Source: CAYWMY01 sp046352935
GTDB taxonomy: Bacteria > Pseudomonadota > Gammaproteobacteria > Steroidobacterales > Steroidobacteraceae
DNA: 40,392 nucleotides
Direction of reading: 5' to 3'
Assembly (NCBI GenBank): GCA_046352935.1
Contig: JAXMGR010000026.1
Location: forward strand, 1-40,392
Shown: positions 20,458 through 28,875 of the stretch, piece after piece
Position numbering within the stretch: position 1 is the stretch's first letter
Layout: the number at the start of each line of letters is the position of its first letter
Program-made: the position numbers and the translations under genes
Notes under the pieces: model-generated
What the model was told of the DNA's origin: nothing
Databases searched by the model: none
Seen by the model: only the letters and a program-made list of their open reading frames with translations

Positions 20458-20955
20458 CTACGGCCGGTACCGGCTGAACACGTAGTCGTGTTCGCGCTGG
20501 GGCTCGTGACAGCTGAAGCAGGCCGTGGCGGCCTGGTCGCCGACCTTGCGGTCCGTGCGGCTGTCGCCACCGAACACCTCGAAGCCCCAGCCACCCGTCG
20601 CTGCATACCGCCTGCGGTCCTTGTGCATGACGATGACCGCCTTGCGCGCCCCCTCGGTCACTGCCCTGTCGCCGCGCACGGGCTCGAGCAGGTCGAACAC
20701 GATGACCGCGCCATCGGCGAAACGGCCGCGGGTGTATCCGGCCATGGCCTTCGGGTTCGCATAGATGTGGTGCAGCCCTTCGACGAGTCCGGCGAGCGGA
20801 TGGCCGGCTTCGATCTGCATGCTCTTGACGTGCTGCCAGGCCCGGTAGCCCTCGGGATAGGGAACGGGCTTCGTGGTTTCACCGGCCAGAGTGGTCGCCG
20901 ATGCCCAGATTGCGGCGACGCCGAGGGCCAGGGCGGTGGTGCGCAGGGTGTTCAT
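20458..20955 (-). CDS. cytochrome P460-family periplasmic heme protein
   Basis: The 165-residue product begins with a signal peptide (MNTLRTTALALGVAAIWASA, cleavage near LAG), so it is exported. The mature part matches the cytochrome P460 family: YPEGYRAWQHVKSM, GHPLAGLVEGLHHIYAN, FADGAVIVFDLLEP, TGGWGFEVFGGDS, and a C-terminal heme c site CFSCH (Cys146, Cys149, His150). Relatives oxidise hydroxylamine to nitrous oxide or NO, or are of unknown function. The lysine that cross-links to heme in true P460 cannot be fixed without alignment. The start ATG 20955 has a good AGAGGAGA ribosome site. It is divergent from an HxlR-type regulator 113 bp away, which suggests control by that regulator. Confidence 0.85.
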   Translation of the reverse strand: MNTLRTTALALGVAAIWASATTLAGETTKPVPYPEGYRAWQHVKSMQIEAGHPLAGLVEGLHHIYANPKAMAGYTRGRFADGAVIVFDLLEPVRGDRAVTEGARKAVIVMHKDRRRYAATGGWGFEVFGGDSRTDRKVGDQAATACFSCHEPQREHDYVFSRYRP

Positions 20956-21068
20956 CGCGGTTGTCTCCTCTGTCAAGAGCGGCGGAATCGCGACAGAATC
21001 TAGGCTGGCGGCAGGTCGCCGCCCAGCAGGTACCGGGCGGTGGCCTGGGTACTTAATGGTGTAAATCC

Positions 21069-21404
21069 ATGATTCGACAGGCAAACAAAAAACGCACAGC
21101 CGCCGAGCCGCCGCGGGTCGCGCGCATGGTGGAGGACATCGTCGGCTGCAAGTGGTCGCTGTGCGTGCTCGATCTCGTGAACCGCGGCATCGTTCGCCCC
21201 GGGGCCATGCAGAAGAGCATCCGCGGCCTGTCCACCAAGGTCCTGAACGAGCGCCTGCGCAAGCTGACCCGCTTCGGCATCCTGTCGCGGCAGGTCTATG
21301 CGGAGGTCCCGCCGCGCGTGGAGTACGAGCTCACCCCTTTCGGCCGGCGCTTCGCGCGCCTGCTGGATGACGTCGACGCGCTGGAGCAGTCGCTGCACGA
21401 ATGA
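21069..21404 (+). CDS. HxlR-type winged-helix transcriptional regulator
   Basis: This is a 111-residue single-domain DNA-binding protein. The HxlR pattern is clear: GCKWSLCVLDLVNRG (first helix), LSTKVLNERLRKLTRFGIL (recognition region), and the wing VYAEVPPRVEYELTPFGRRF. Family members often sense redox state or electrophiles through an N-terminal cysteine; here cysteines occur in VGCKWSLC, so a thiol switch is possible but not shown. It is transcribed away from the cytochrome P460-like gene. The AT-rich stretch at about 21050-21070 (TACTTAAT, then ATGG-N7-CCAT overlapping the start codon) stands out from the GC-rich surroundings and may be promoter and operator. Confidence 0.88.
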   Translation: MIRQANKKRTAAEPPRVARMVEDIVGCKWSLCVLDLVNRGIVRPGAMQKSIRGLSTKVLNERLRKLTRFGILSRQVYAEVPPRVEYELTPFGRRFARLLDDVDALEQSLHE

Positions 21405-21483
21405 TTCGTCGCGCGGCTTGACGGCCTCGGCGCGGCGGCAGTAGCGTCGGCGTTCCGAGGCTGGGGCTTCAGGGGGGATGTTC

Positions 21484-21849
21484 ATGGCGAAGAAGAAGGC
21501 GAAACGCGCCAGTGCCGGCGGCCGCAAGGCCCGCAAGGGACGGGCAGCACCGAAGGCGGCACCGCGCAGGAAGGCCGCGAAGAAGGCGGCGAAAAAGGCC
21601 GTGAAGAAGGTTGCGAAGAAGGCTGCACGGCGTGCGGCACCGCGCAAGGCGGCAAAGCGCGCGGTTGCGAAGCGCAAGCCGGCGCCGGTGAAGAAGAAGG
21701 TCGCCACGCGCAAGCCGGCCGCCCGTCGCGCAGCGGCCGCACCGGTTGCGGCACCTGCTGCACCTCACGTCGCGGTTCCCGTTGCGACGGCGGAGACCGA
21801 GCCGGCCGCGGGTGGCGGGACAGCCCCGGGCGGTACCGCCGCGACCTGA
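21484..21849 (+). CDS. Lys/Ala-rich histone H1-like protein
   Basis: This is a 121-residue, strongly basic, low-complexity protein. Residues 1-80 are built from AAKK/KKAVKK/KPA-type repeats, as in eukaryotic H1 tails and the bacterial AlgP, PhaF and H1-like proteins. The last 40 residues are Ala/Pro/Gly-rich with few charges. Such proteins bind DNA non-specifically and help compact the nucleoid or regulate transcription; the target here is unknown. ATG 21484 is preferred because the GGGGGG ribosome site at 21471-21477 is well spaced from it; ATG 21478 is too close. A hairpin terminator follows. Confidence 0.75.
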   Translation: MAKKKAKRASAGGRKARKGRAAPKAAPRRKAAKKAAKKAVKKVAKKAARRAAPRKAAKRAVAKRKPAPVKKKVATRKPAARRAAAAPVAAPAAPHVAVPVATAETEPAAGGGTAPGGTAAT

Positions 21850-21867
21850 TCCGTGCCGCGATCCGGG

Positions 21868-21900
21868 AGCCACCGCTGCGGTTCCGCGGCGGTGGCTTTC
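21868..21900 (+). terminator. rho-independent terminator after the H1-like gene
   Basis: A 9-bp perfect stem, AGCCACCGC (21868-21876) with GCGGTGGCT (21889-21897), has extra pairing possible inside the loop (CGG/CCG) and ends in TTT. The T-run is short, but the stem is strong and lies 18 bp after the stop codon. Confidence 0.65.
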
Positions 21901-21990
21901 CGGCGGGTTCTCCGGACTGTACGCAGGCTCGAAAGGCGCTAATCTGCAAGGCGAGCGCCGCGGTCCGGCGCGTGCATGGGAAACGCGGCG

Positions 21991-22248
21991 ATGAATGCGG
22001 AACAACTGCGCAAGGCACTCGGGCAGCTGCACGACGAACTGAGCCGCGCTCCGCAGCTCGACGAGGCGACGCGTCGACTCCTGCGCGAGGTCGTCGACGA
22101 TGCCCGCCACCTCGACGCGCCGTCCGGCGCCGCTTCCCCTCATGCGCACCGGCTGGAGTCTGCGGCCGTCGGTTTCGAGGCCGAGCATCCGACGCTCGCT
22201 GCCGCGCTCCGCCAGTTCATCGACCTGCTCGGCAAGGCGGGCGTGTAG
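21991..22248 (+). CDS. DUF4404-like small protein
   Basis: This is an 85-residue acidic helical protein beginning MNAEQLRKALGQLHDELSR and ending HPTLAAALRQFIDLLGKAGV. The LRKALGQLHDEL start and the EAEHPTLAAALRQ-type end fit the DUF4404 family, whose role is unknown. ATG 21991 is preferred because it gives the family N-terminus; ATG 21976 (five residues longer) is possible. Neither has a strong ribosome site. No signal peptide or membrane segment is seen. Confidence 0.65.
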   Translation: MNAEQLRKALGQLHDELSRAPQLDEATRRLLREVVDDARHLDAPSGAASPHAHRLESAAVGFEAEHPTLAAALRQFIDLLGKAGV

Positions 22249-22322
22249 CGCGGGAGTGCTTTCGCCCGCAGGTGCGGATGCGTCGGATCAGGACTGCGTC
22301 AGCGGCGACAGGGAGGGCCGCC

Positions 22323-22779
22323 ATGGACACCGTCGACGGCGACATCGGCAACCCGCTCTCGGAGCGGGTAAGGAATCTGCTGCGCTGCCCGTCCTGCCAG
22401 GGCGCGCTGAGGCACACGGATTCCGCGTCGACCTGCCTCTCGTGCGCGAAGGCATTCCCCGTCGCGCGCAGCGTGCCCTTCCTGCTCGACGAGACCCGGA
22501 GTTCATTCAGTGTTCCGGGTGTTCCGAGCGCACGGGCGCAGGCGGTGGCGCGCCGCAGCTGGGCGTGCGGCTGCCAAGGTCGCGTGCCGGTTCGCGTTCT
22601 TCTGGTTGAAGTACTTCGACTACGTGCTGATCCGGCGGCCGGGCTCGTGGGACGCGGCCCTCGGCAGCTACTTCGTCGGCCGGAAGACGGCACAGCCGGC
22701 CACGGACCGGGAAATGATGCAGCAGTACCCGGGGCGAACTCCCCGGTGGGCGAGCCAGTTCGACGGTGATTCCGCGTGA
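22323..22779 (+). pseudogene. decayed Trm112-domain/methyltransferase gene (N- and C-terminal remnants)
   Basis: Two pieces of one recognisable protein type lie in different frames. The first frame (from ATG 22323) encodes a Trm112-like zinc module: LLRCPSCQGALRHTDSAST, then CLSCAKAFPVARSVPFLLDE. This usually precedes a SAM-dependent methyltransferase domain. A second frame, running to the stop at 22779, encodes FFWLKYFDYVLIRRPGSWDA and then YFVGRK, which is typical of the C-terminal end of such methyltransferases. The catalytic SAM-binding part (roughly 150-200 residues) is missing, and the frames do not join. A 9-bp tandem repeat (GTGTTCCG G/A) at 22510-22527 sits at the junction. It is probably a deletion remnant; two tiny separate genes are a less likely reading. 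Confidence 0.55.
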
Positions 22780-23067
22780 GTCGCTGATCTCGGCTGCGCG
22801 GTCGGTGGCGGCGCGGAGGCGTTCATCCGTTGACTTGACGTAATCCCGTGCCGGGGCACCGAGCGGCGCTGCGCGTCGATCGGGCACGTGCTTTTCCGGG
22901 GCAGTCGCACGCGTCGATGACGTATTCTGTCCTTCGGCCGCTGGATGCTCGCGGCCACGGTCTGCGGTGCGCATGGCACTCGAACAGCATCAGGAGAGTC
23001 TGACGCAGTTGTTGCGGTATCGAGGACTCGATGCAGGCGCGCTGCCGCAGAGCCAAGGATTGCCACC

Positions 23068-24558
23068 GTGTCGCGCGGCAAAGTACTGATCGTCGACCTC
23101 AACAACTACGCACGCTATCCAACACTCGCGATCGGGTATCTCGTCGCACCGCTTCGTGCCGCGGGTTTCGAGGTGGAACTGCTGGCGCCGCTCGCCCACG
23201 GTGTGAGCGGCGTGATGCGCGAGCATCGCGAGGGGTGGCTCGATCACCTGAAGCGCCGGTTCTACATGGCGCCGCCGGCGCCCTTCACGAAGCACCAGGA
23301 CCGTCTGCACGATGCCTATGCGGCCTGGCAGGAGCGCCTGACCCCATCCATGCAGAGGCTGCTCGAAGGGTGGATCACCGGCAGTCGAGCCGACGTGATC
23401 CTGTTGTCGGCCTATCTGACGCACCACCAGCGCGTCGCGTACATCGCACAGGTCGCGGCGGGCCTTGACTTGCCTGTGTTGCTGGGCGGTCCGGCGTTCA
23501 ACATGCCGGGCGTTGCCGCTGAGTGGAGCCGCATCCCGGGCATCACCGCGGTGTTCGCCGGCGAGGCGGAAGATTCGATCGTTACGCTCGTCGATGCCCT
23601 GCGGCGGCAGTTGCCCGTCGATCAGTTCTCCGGGGTGTTCACACGGTCGAACGTCGTCCGCACGCCGGGTGGCGGACAGCCGCTGGAGCCGATCCCGGCG
23701 CTGGACAGCCTGATCATTCCGGATTTCAGCGACTTCCCCTGGGATCGCTATCCGCACAGGATCGTGCCGCTGATGGCCAGTCGGGGTTGTGGCTGGGGCC
23801 GCTGTACGTTCTGCAGTGACGTCAGGACCGCGAATGGGCGAGGATTCCGGACCCGGTCCGTCGAGCGGGTCCTCGATGAACTGGCAACACAGGCCCGCCG
23901 CTACGAGACACGGGATTTCATCTTTCTCGACATCAAGCTCAATTCCGATCTCGTGCTGTGGCGAGGCATCGTCGACGGGATCCAGCAGGGTGTGCCGGGC
24001 GCGCGCTGGATCGGTACCGTGCATGTCGACGGCAACCGCGACAACGGACTGCATCGCGACACACTCGAGCGGGCACGTGCCGCCGGTATGATGCGCATCA
24101 GTTTCGGCCTCGAGTCGGGCAGCCAGCAGGTCCTGCGGCGTATGGCGAAGAACTGCACCGTGGAACGCAATGAAGCGTTTGCGCGCGATGCGAGCGCAGC
24201 GGGCATCAGCGTGCGTGCCACGATGATTCTCGGCTATCCGGGCGAGACGGCGGCCGATGTCGATCTGAGCACGCGTTTCCTGGAGCGGAATCATGATCAC
24301 CTGGACCGCATCAATCTGTGCCGCTTCAAACCGGTCCCTGGCACGCGCTTCGAGCGCATGTACCGCAACCATCCGGAGCGGTACCCGGATGTCCGGGTCC
24401 TGAGCTGGGACCATGGCACGGCACGGGCGTCGTACGTGACCGCGCTCAATGACGATCCGCGATTTCGCGCGGCCGCGCGACGATTGCTGCGGGCCGTCCA
24501 CGCCATCAACCGCAAGCCGCTCGGGGATCGGGCGGCGCAGTTCGACGGGCTGATGTGA
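23068..24558 (+). CDS. B12-binding-domain radical SAM protein
   Basis: The 496-residue product has an N-terminal cobalamin-binding-like Rossmann domain (about 1-190: YPTLAIGYLVAPLRAAGFEV, VILLSAYLTHHQ, VLLGGPAFN) and a radical SAM barrel. The [4Fe-4S] cysteines are Cys241, Cys246 and Cys249 in RGCGWGRCTFCSD, a CX4CX2C spacing rather than the canonical CX3CX2C. Later motifs include ISFGLESGSQQVLRRMAK and ATMILGYPGETAADVD. Such enzymes methylate or rearrange unactivated carbons in lipids, peptides and natural products; the substrate is unknown. The start is GTG 23068 with AAGGA upstream. Its stop overlaps the start of a glycosyltransferase gene (TGATG), so the two are translated together. Confidence 0.85.
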   Translation: MSRGKVLIVDLNNYARYPTLAIGYLVAPLRAAGFEVELLAPLAHGVSGVMREHREGWLDHLKRRFYMAPPAPFTKHQDRLHDAYAAWQERLTPSMQRLLEGWITGSRADVILLSAYLTHHQRVAYIAQVAAGLDLPVLLGGPAFNMPGVAAEWSRIPGITAVFAGEAEDSIVTLVDALRRQLPVDQFSGVFTRSNVVRTPGGGQPLEPIPALDSLIIPDFSDFPWDRYPHRIVPLMASRGCGWGRCTFCSDVRTANGRGFRTRSVERVLDELATQARRYETRDFIFLDIKLNSDLVLWRGIVDGIQQGVPGARWIGTVHVDGNRDNGLHRDTLERARAAGMMRISFGLESGSQQVLRRMAKNCTVERNEAFARDASAAGISVRATMILGYPGETAADVDLSTRFLERNHDHLDRINLCRFKPVPGTRFERMYRNHPERYPDVRVLSWDHGTARASYVTALNDDPRFRAAARRLLRAVHAINRKPLGDRAAQFDGLM

Positions 24559-25757
24559 TGCCTCGCTCCGCGGGCGTCGATCTGCACCGGCAGGCCGAGG
24601 TGTTCGTGACAGGGCCGTTCCCGCCCCCGGTGCACGGCATGGCTGTCGCCACTGCGCGTCTGGCGACCCGGCTCGGCACGCGGTTCGACGTGCGCCGTTT
24701 CGACATCGCCGCGCGACCGCGCAGCGGCGTCGCGGGGCTTGACGTGCTGCTGCGGGTACTCGCGTCATTCGGGACGCTCGCCCGGTACGCGCTGGGTCTG
24801 CTGACTCGTCGGCCGCAGGCCGTCGTGGTGGCGATGTCCGCGGGCTTCGCGAAGACATTCGACCTGTTCGCCATCGCGATTGCGCTCTCGCAGCGACGGG
24901 TCGTCTACGTCACCCACCACAGCTTTGCGGTGTTCGACGGACGTACCCGTCAGGGACTGCTGGGCGCCTGCCGGCCGATGTTGCGGCGATGCCGGCACAT
25001 CGTGCTCTGCGACGCCATGAAGACGGCGCTCTGCGGCGCCTGGAAACTGCGCCCGGACAGCGTGTTCGTGCTGTCGAATGCAGCGTTGATGGACTCTTCA
25101 GGCGGGCCGGTCGACGGGGCGCGCGTGACGGGTGGTGTGGCGCCGGCGTCGGCGACGTGCCGCCTGGGCTTCATCGCCAATCTCTGTGCCGACAAGGGAC
25201 TCTGGACGTTCCTCGATGTGGTGGAGTGCGCGCAGCGCGACGGCTGCCCGGTGACAGCGCTCATCGCCGGCCCTGTGGAGCCGCCCGACGCGCAGCTGGA
25301 GCGGGCCCTCCGGAATCGATTGCGCCGCATGACGGGCGTCGAATGGCTGGGTGCCGTCCACGGCGAGCAGCGGGCCGCGTTCTACGAGGCCATCGATCTG
25401 CTGGTCTTCCCGACGGTCTATCTGCACGAGTCGGAGCCGCTCGTGATTCTCGAGGCGCTCGCCCGCGGCGTGCCGGTCGTGACGACCCGGCGCGGCTGTA
25501 TCGCATCGGCGCTCGCCGACGGGGTGGCCGTGCAGGCGCTCGAGGAAGCCCGGTTTGTCGATGCCGCGGCCGCCGCGGTCATGCATGCGTGCCGGAACCT
25601 GCCGCGCGATGAACGCGAGCGAGCCGTGGTGGAGCATTACCGGCACCTGTGCGCCGTCGGCGAAGGCCAGTGGCAACAGCTGGTGACGGGCATCGAACAG
25701 GGTGACGAGAGACGAGCCGGGCGATACGCGGTCTCCCCCGGTCGCAGGGAACGTTGA
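24558..25757 (+). CDS. GT4-type glycosyltransferase
   Basis: The 399-residue product has a GT-B fold. The N-terminal domain contains VTGPFPPPVHGMAVATARLA, the start used by many family 4 glycosyltransferases, and VVYVTHHSFAVFDG. The C-terminal donor-binding domain starts near LGFIANLCADKG and contains FYEAIDLLVFPTVYLHESEP followed by LVILEALARGVPVVTT, with the E-x7-E-like donor motif. The acceptor and sugar are unknown; the family usually acts on lipid-linked or exported glycans at the inner membrane. The start ATG 24558 overlaps the stop of the radical SAM gene. It converges with a second glycosyltransferase 57 bp away. Confidence 0.85.
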   Translation: MPRSAGVDLHRQAEVFVTGPFPPPVHGMAVATARLATRLGTRFDVRRFDIAARPRSGVAGLDVLLRVLASFGTLARYALGLLTRRPQAVVVAMSAGFAKTFDLFAIAIALSQRRVVYVTHHSFAVFDGRTRQGLLGACRPMLRRCRHIVLCDAMKTALCGAWKLRPDSVFVLSNAALMDSSGGPVDGARVTGGVAPASATCRLGFIANLCADKGLWTFLDVVECAQRDGCPVTALIAGPVEPPDAQLERALRNRLRRMTGVEWLGAVHGEQRAAFYEAIDLLVFPTVYLHESEPLVILEALARGVPVVTTRRGCIASALADGVAVQALEEARFVDAAAAAVMHACRNLPRDERERAVVEHYRHLCAVGEGQWQQLVTGIEQGDERRAGRYAVSPGRRER

Positions 25758-25814
25758 TTCCCGGGTGCTCCCGCGGGGATTCACGGTGCTGGTTGCCCAT
25801 TCCGGTGTCCGATC

Positions 25815-26984
25815 TCAGGCGAATGCCGCATCGACGGCCGCCACGAAGGGGCATAGCTGTGTTGCGAGGTGTCGCTCGCCGCTCGATCGCGCGCCTTGCC
25901 GGAGATGTCTCAGCAATTCTCCGTCGGCGAGAACGCGGTCGATGGCGTTGGCGAGGGCGTCGATGTTACCGGGCTCGAACAGCAGGCCGTTGTGCTCGTG
26001 ACTCACGGTGTACGGGAACGCTGCAAAGGCGGGCGCGACCACGGGAACGCCAACGACAAAGGCCTCCATCACGACTTTGCACCAGCCTTCGTGTATGGAA
26101 GGGCGGGTGGGTGTGGCAATGATGGTGGCGAGTCTCATCACCGCTGGGAGGTCATGATGCGGGACTGGCCCGAGTATCAACACTCGATCGGTCATTCCCA
26201 GCGAGGCGGCCAATGCGCGCAGTCGAGCGACGTGCTCGCCATCTCCCACGTAGACCAGGCCGACGCGATCGGAGTACGAACGGTCGAGTCTGGAGCAGGC
26301 CAGCAGCAGATCCATGACTCCCTTGTTGTCCAGCATGCGCCCGACGAACATCACCCGCGACGCGAAACGCCCGCAGAACGATGCCAGGAGCGCCGGCACC
26401 ACGGGACCGGAACGGGTGGCGACGGCGGCAAAGTCGCCCATGTCGACGCCGAACCCGGCGATGCGTCGCGTATCGACCCCGGCCTGCCGCACGCTGTCGA
26501 TCAGATAGGGTCCATGACAGATCACTCCGTTGCAGCGCCGGAGGAAGAATGCCTCGAGCCGCCATGAGAGTCGCCGCAGGCCTCGTCGCGACGGCATGCC
26601 GGCATGGCGGGAAGCGACGATGGGAGTTCGCCGGAGTCTCGCAACGATGACTGACACCCACAGTGCTTCGCGGTCGCAGCTGCAAAGGATGCGGTCGGGC
26701 CGCAGCGACAGGGTCCGTGCGGCCAGGTGAAGCGCCGCAATGATGCGCCCCGGAAACCGTCCCGCCCACGAGGGACTCGGACAGCTTTCGGCGACCACGC
26801 GATCGGCAGCGAATCGGTCCCGGGGTGCAGATCGGCACAAGACCGCAACTTCATCGAGCACGTGGGCCGCCAGAAAGCTGCCGATGTAGGCATCCGGACC
26901 GGAGTGCCGGTGGTGCCGACCAGCGGCCACGATACGTCGGGTCTGAGCTACCGCGTCGCCATTCTTGATGTAAACGTAGCGCAT
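25815..26984 (-). CDS. GT4-type glycosyltransferase
   Basis: The 389-residue GT-B protein shows VMFVGRMLDNKGVMDLL, GLVYVGDGEHVARLRALA, ILGPVPHHDLPAVM, and the donor-site region HEGWCKVVMEAFVVGVPVVA, all typical of group 1 glycosyltransferases. ATG 26984 (MRYVYIKNGDAVAQTRRI) gives a normal N-terminus, but its ribosome site is weak and the frame is open upstream to 27266, so the start is uncertain. Codon use is visibly less GC-biased than in the housekeeping genes around it, hinting at transfer. The 294 bp between this start and the next gene contain no other gene. Confidence 0.82.
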   Translation of the reverse strand: MRYVYIKNGDAVAQTRRIVAAGRHHRHSGPDAYIGSFLAAHVLDEVAVLCRSAPRDRFAADRVVAESCPSPSWAGRFPGRIIAALHLAARTLSLRPDRILCSCDREALWVSVIVARLRRTPIVASRHAGMPSRRGLRRLSWRLEAFFLRRCNGVICHGPYLIDSVRQAGVDTRRIAGFGVDMGDFAAVATRSGPVVPALLASFCGRFASRVMFVGRMLDNKGVMDLLLACSRLDRSYSDRVGLVYVGDGEHVARLRALAASLGMTDRVLILGPVPHHDLPAVMRLATIIATPTRPSIHEGWCKVVMEAFVVGVPVVAPAFAAFPYTVSHEHNGLLFEPGNIDALANAIDRVLADGELLRHLRQGARSSGERHLATQLCPFVAAVDAAFA

Positions 26985-27278
26985 CGGTGGCCAGACTCGG
27001 TGAATCGGCGGGGAGGGCGGTCGCTCGTGACGAAACGAGGGCGTGCGGGTTTGCCTGCGGAGCATCACCGGGCGCGCTGTCCGAGACGATGAAGATATCG
27101 CGAACCGGAGGTCGGGAGCATCCCGGATTTCGTGCCCCGGGGTGTTCTGCAGCGGAGTGGACCTCGGCGGATCACACTCGAACTCTATCGAGCGACCCGT
27201 CTGGCCATCGGCCCGTTCCTGTCGATCAATGGCAAGGGCCTGCGTGCCGATCCGGTCGGCGGCCACGGCTGGCGGCCC

Positions 27279-28034
27279 TCACGTCGCGAGGAATCCCCCG
27301 TCGATGGCGAGTGGGTGGCCGGTCATGTAGCTCGCGCGGTCGCTCGCCATGAACACGACCGCCTCGGCCATCTCCCCGGGTTCGGCGATGCGGTTCATCG
27401 GGTGCGCGCGCGCCTTCGCCGCGAGGGACTCGGGGTTGTGGCGCTTGCTCATCATGCCGCCGAAGGTGGCGCCGGGGCAGAGTGCGTTGATGCGGATGCC
27501 GTCCTCGGCGTAGCGCAGCGCGGCCGAGCGCGTGAGGCCGATGACGGCATGCTTGCTGGCGACATAACCGGGGCCCGCGATGCCTGAGAACCCGGCGGTC
27601 GAGGCCGTGTTGATGATGCTGCCGCTCTTCTGCCGGTACATGTGCCGCAGTTCGGCGACCATGCAGAGCATCACTCCGCGCACGTTGACCTCCATCGTGC
27701 GGTCGAACAGGTCCATGCGTTCCCAGTGATCGAGCTTGTTCTCGATGTTGATGCCGGCATTGTTGAACGCGATGTCGAGCCGTCCCCAGCGGGCGACGAG
27801 CCCGTCGACGGCGGAATCCACGGCTTTCGCATCGGTGATGTCGAGCACGACCGCACAGGCTTCGCCGCCTTCTTCGCTGATGATCTGAACGGCTTCTTCG
27901 GCGCCGGCGAGGTCCGCGACCAGCACGCGGGCGCCCTCGCGCGCGAAGGCGCGCGCGGTGGCGCGGCCGATGCCGCTGCCGCCGCCCGTGACGAAGGCGG
28001 TCCTGCCCGGGAGCAGGAGTGTCGGCGCCGTCAT
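27279..28034 (-). CDS. short-chain dehydrogenase/reductase (SDR)
   Basis: This is an NAD(P)-dependent classical SDR, 251 residues. The cofactor motif is TGGGSGIG (about 15-22), followed by the acidic residue in VLVADLAGAE that favours NAD, then NNAG. The catalytic Ser is in NTASTAG and the Tyr-Lys pair in YVASKHAVIG. The C-terminal loop contains NALCPGATFGGMMSKRH. The usual role is oxidising or reducing a secondary alcohol/ketone on a ring or chain. Its ATG overlaps the stop of the SDR gene upstream by 4 bp, so the pair is co-translated. A palindrome shared with other cluster promoters lies upstream of the pair. Confidence 0.93.
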   Translation of the reverse strand: MTAPTLLLPGRTAFVTGGGSGIGRATARAFAREGARVLVADLAGAEEAVQIISEEGGEACAVVLDITDAKAVDSAVDGLVARWGRLDIAFNNAGINIENKLDHWERMDLFDRTMEVNVRGVMLCMVAELRHMYRQKSGSIINTASTAGFSGIAGPGYVASKHAVIGLTRSAALRYAEDGIRINALCPGATFGGMMSKRHNPESLAAKARAHPMNRIAEPGEMAEAVVFMASDRASYMTGHPLAIDGGFLAT

Positions 28035-28777
28035 TGCGTCAGTCTCCCGCCGTCGATGGCGACGGTCTGTCCGGTGACATAGGACGCCGCATCGGAGGCG
28101 AGGTAGGCGATGAGATCAGCCGCTTCCTCGGGTCTCCCCAGGCGCTTCATCGGCGGTCCGGCGGCGATGTGCGCCTTGCCGCCGACCCTGGTCGCGATGC
28201 GGTCGAGCATCGGCGTGTCGATCTGCCCGGGCGCGATGCCGTTGACGCGGATGCCCAGGGCCGCGCCCTCGATGGCGCCGACCTTGGTCAGGCCTTCGAC
28301 GGCGTGCTTGCTCGCGCAGTAGAGGCCAAGGTTGGGCCGGCCGCGGAATGCCATGGTCGAGGAGACGTTGACGATGCTGCCGCCGCCCGTCTTCGCCATG
28401 GCGCGCATCTCGTGCTTCATGGACAGCAGCACACCACGCACGTTGATGTCGAAGGTCTCGGCGTAGGTTTCCGGAGTGTGTTCGGTGAGCGGCAGCGAGG
28501 CGCCGTCGGCACCGGCGTTGTTGACGGCGATGTCGAGGCGGCCGAAACGGGCGAGGGCGAGCGCGACCAGCGCATCGATCTGCTCCTCGGAGCGGACATC
28601 GCAGTTCTGGTAGACGGCTTCGGCGCCCGCGGCCCGCAGTTCGGCGACGAGAGCGTTGCCGACGTCGGCGTTCCGGCCGGACACCACCACGCGGGCGCCG
28701 CGCCGTGCGAACTCGACGGCTGCCGCCCGGCCGATCCCCGACAGCGCGCCGGTGACGAGCGCGACCCGACCTTGCAT
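28031..28777 (-). CDS. short-chain dehydrogenase/reductase (SDR)
   Basis: This 248-residue classical SDR is the first gene of a two-gene minus-strand operon. It has TGALSGIG for the cofactor, VVVSGRNADVG after the second strand (arginine here suggests NADP), NNAGADGAS, the catalytic Ser in NVSSTMAF, and YCASKHAVEG. It differs clearly from its partner, so the two probably act on different positions or in opposite directions. A typical ending (YVTGQTVAIDGG) is present. A divergent gene starts 231 bp away, and the space between carries the 16-bp palindrome at 28860-28875. Confidence 0.93.
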   Translation of the reverse strand: MQGRVALVTGALSGIGRAAAVEFARRGARVVVSGRNADVGNALVAELRAAGAEAVYQNCDVRSEEQIDALVALALARFGRLDIAVNNAGADGASLPLTEHTPETYAETFDINVRGVLLSMKHEMRAMAKTGGGSIVNVSSTMAFRGRPNLGLYCASKHAVEGLTKVGAIEGAALGIRVNGIAPGQIDTPMLDRIATRVGGKAHIAAGPPMKRLGRPEEAADLIAYLASDAASYVTGQTVAIDGGRLTQ

Positions 28778-28828
28778 GGATTCCTGCTCCTGCCGCGGCG
28801 ATCCGGCGGCACCCTCTGACTGTGGGGG

Positions 28829-28875
28829 AACCTAGCGCGCGCGCGACGCCGGTGCCAACGGACGGGTTTCCGTCC
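28829..28875. promoter_or_regulatory. candidate operator (copy 1 of 3) in the SDR / uncharacterised-family divergent region
   Basis: A perfect inverted repeat GGACGG-GTTT-CCGTCC lies at 28860-28875, 83 bp before the SDR pair and 133 bp before the divergent gene at 29009. Toward the SDR genes, a TAGGTT -10-like hexamer (28829-28834, minus strand) sits about 36 bp from the palindrome centre. The same 16-mer, allowing two or fewer central or edge changes, recurs at 32133-32148 and 33191-33206. Confidence 0.6.

Noticed and set aside
22945..23067. N-terminal extension of the radical SAM protein
   Set aside because: No conserved sequence or ribosome site; GTG 23068 has AAGGA upstream and gives a normal start (MSRGKVLIVDLNNY).
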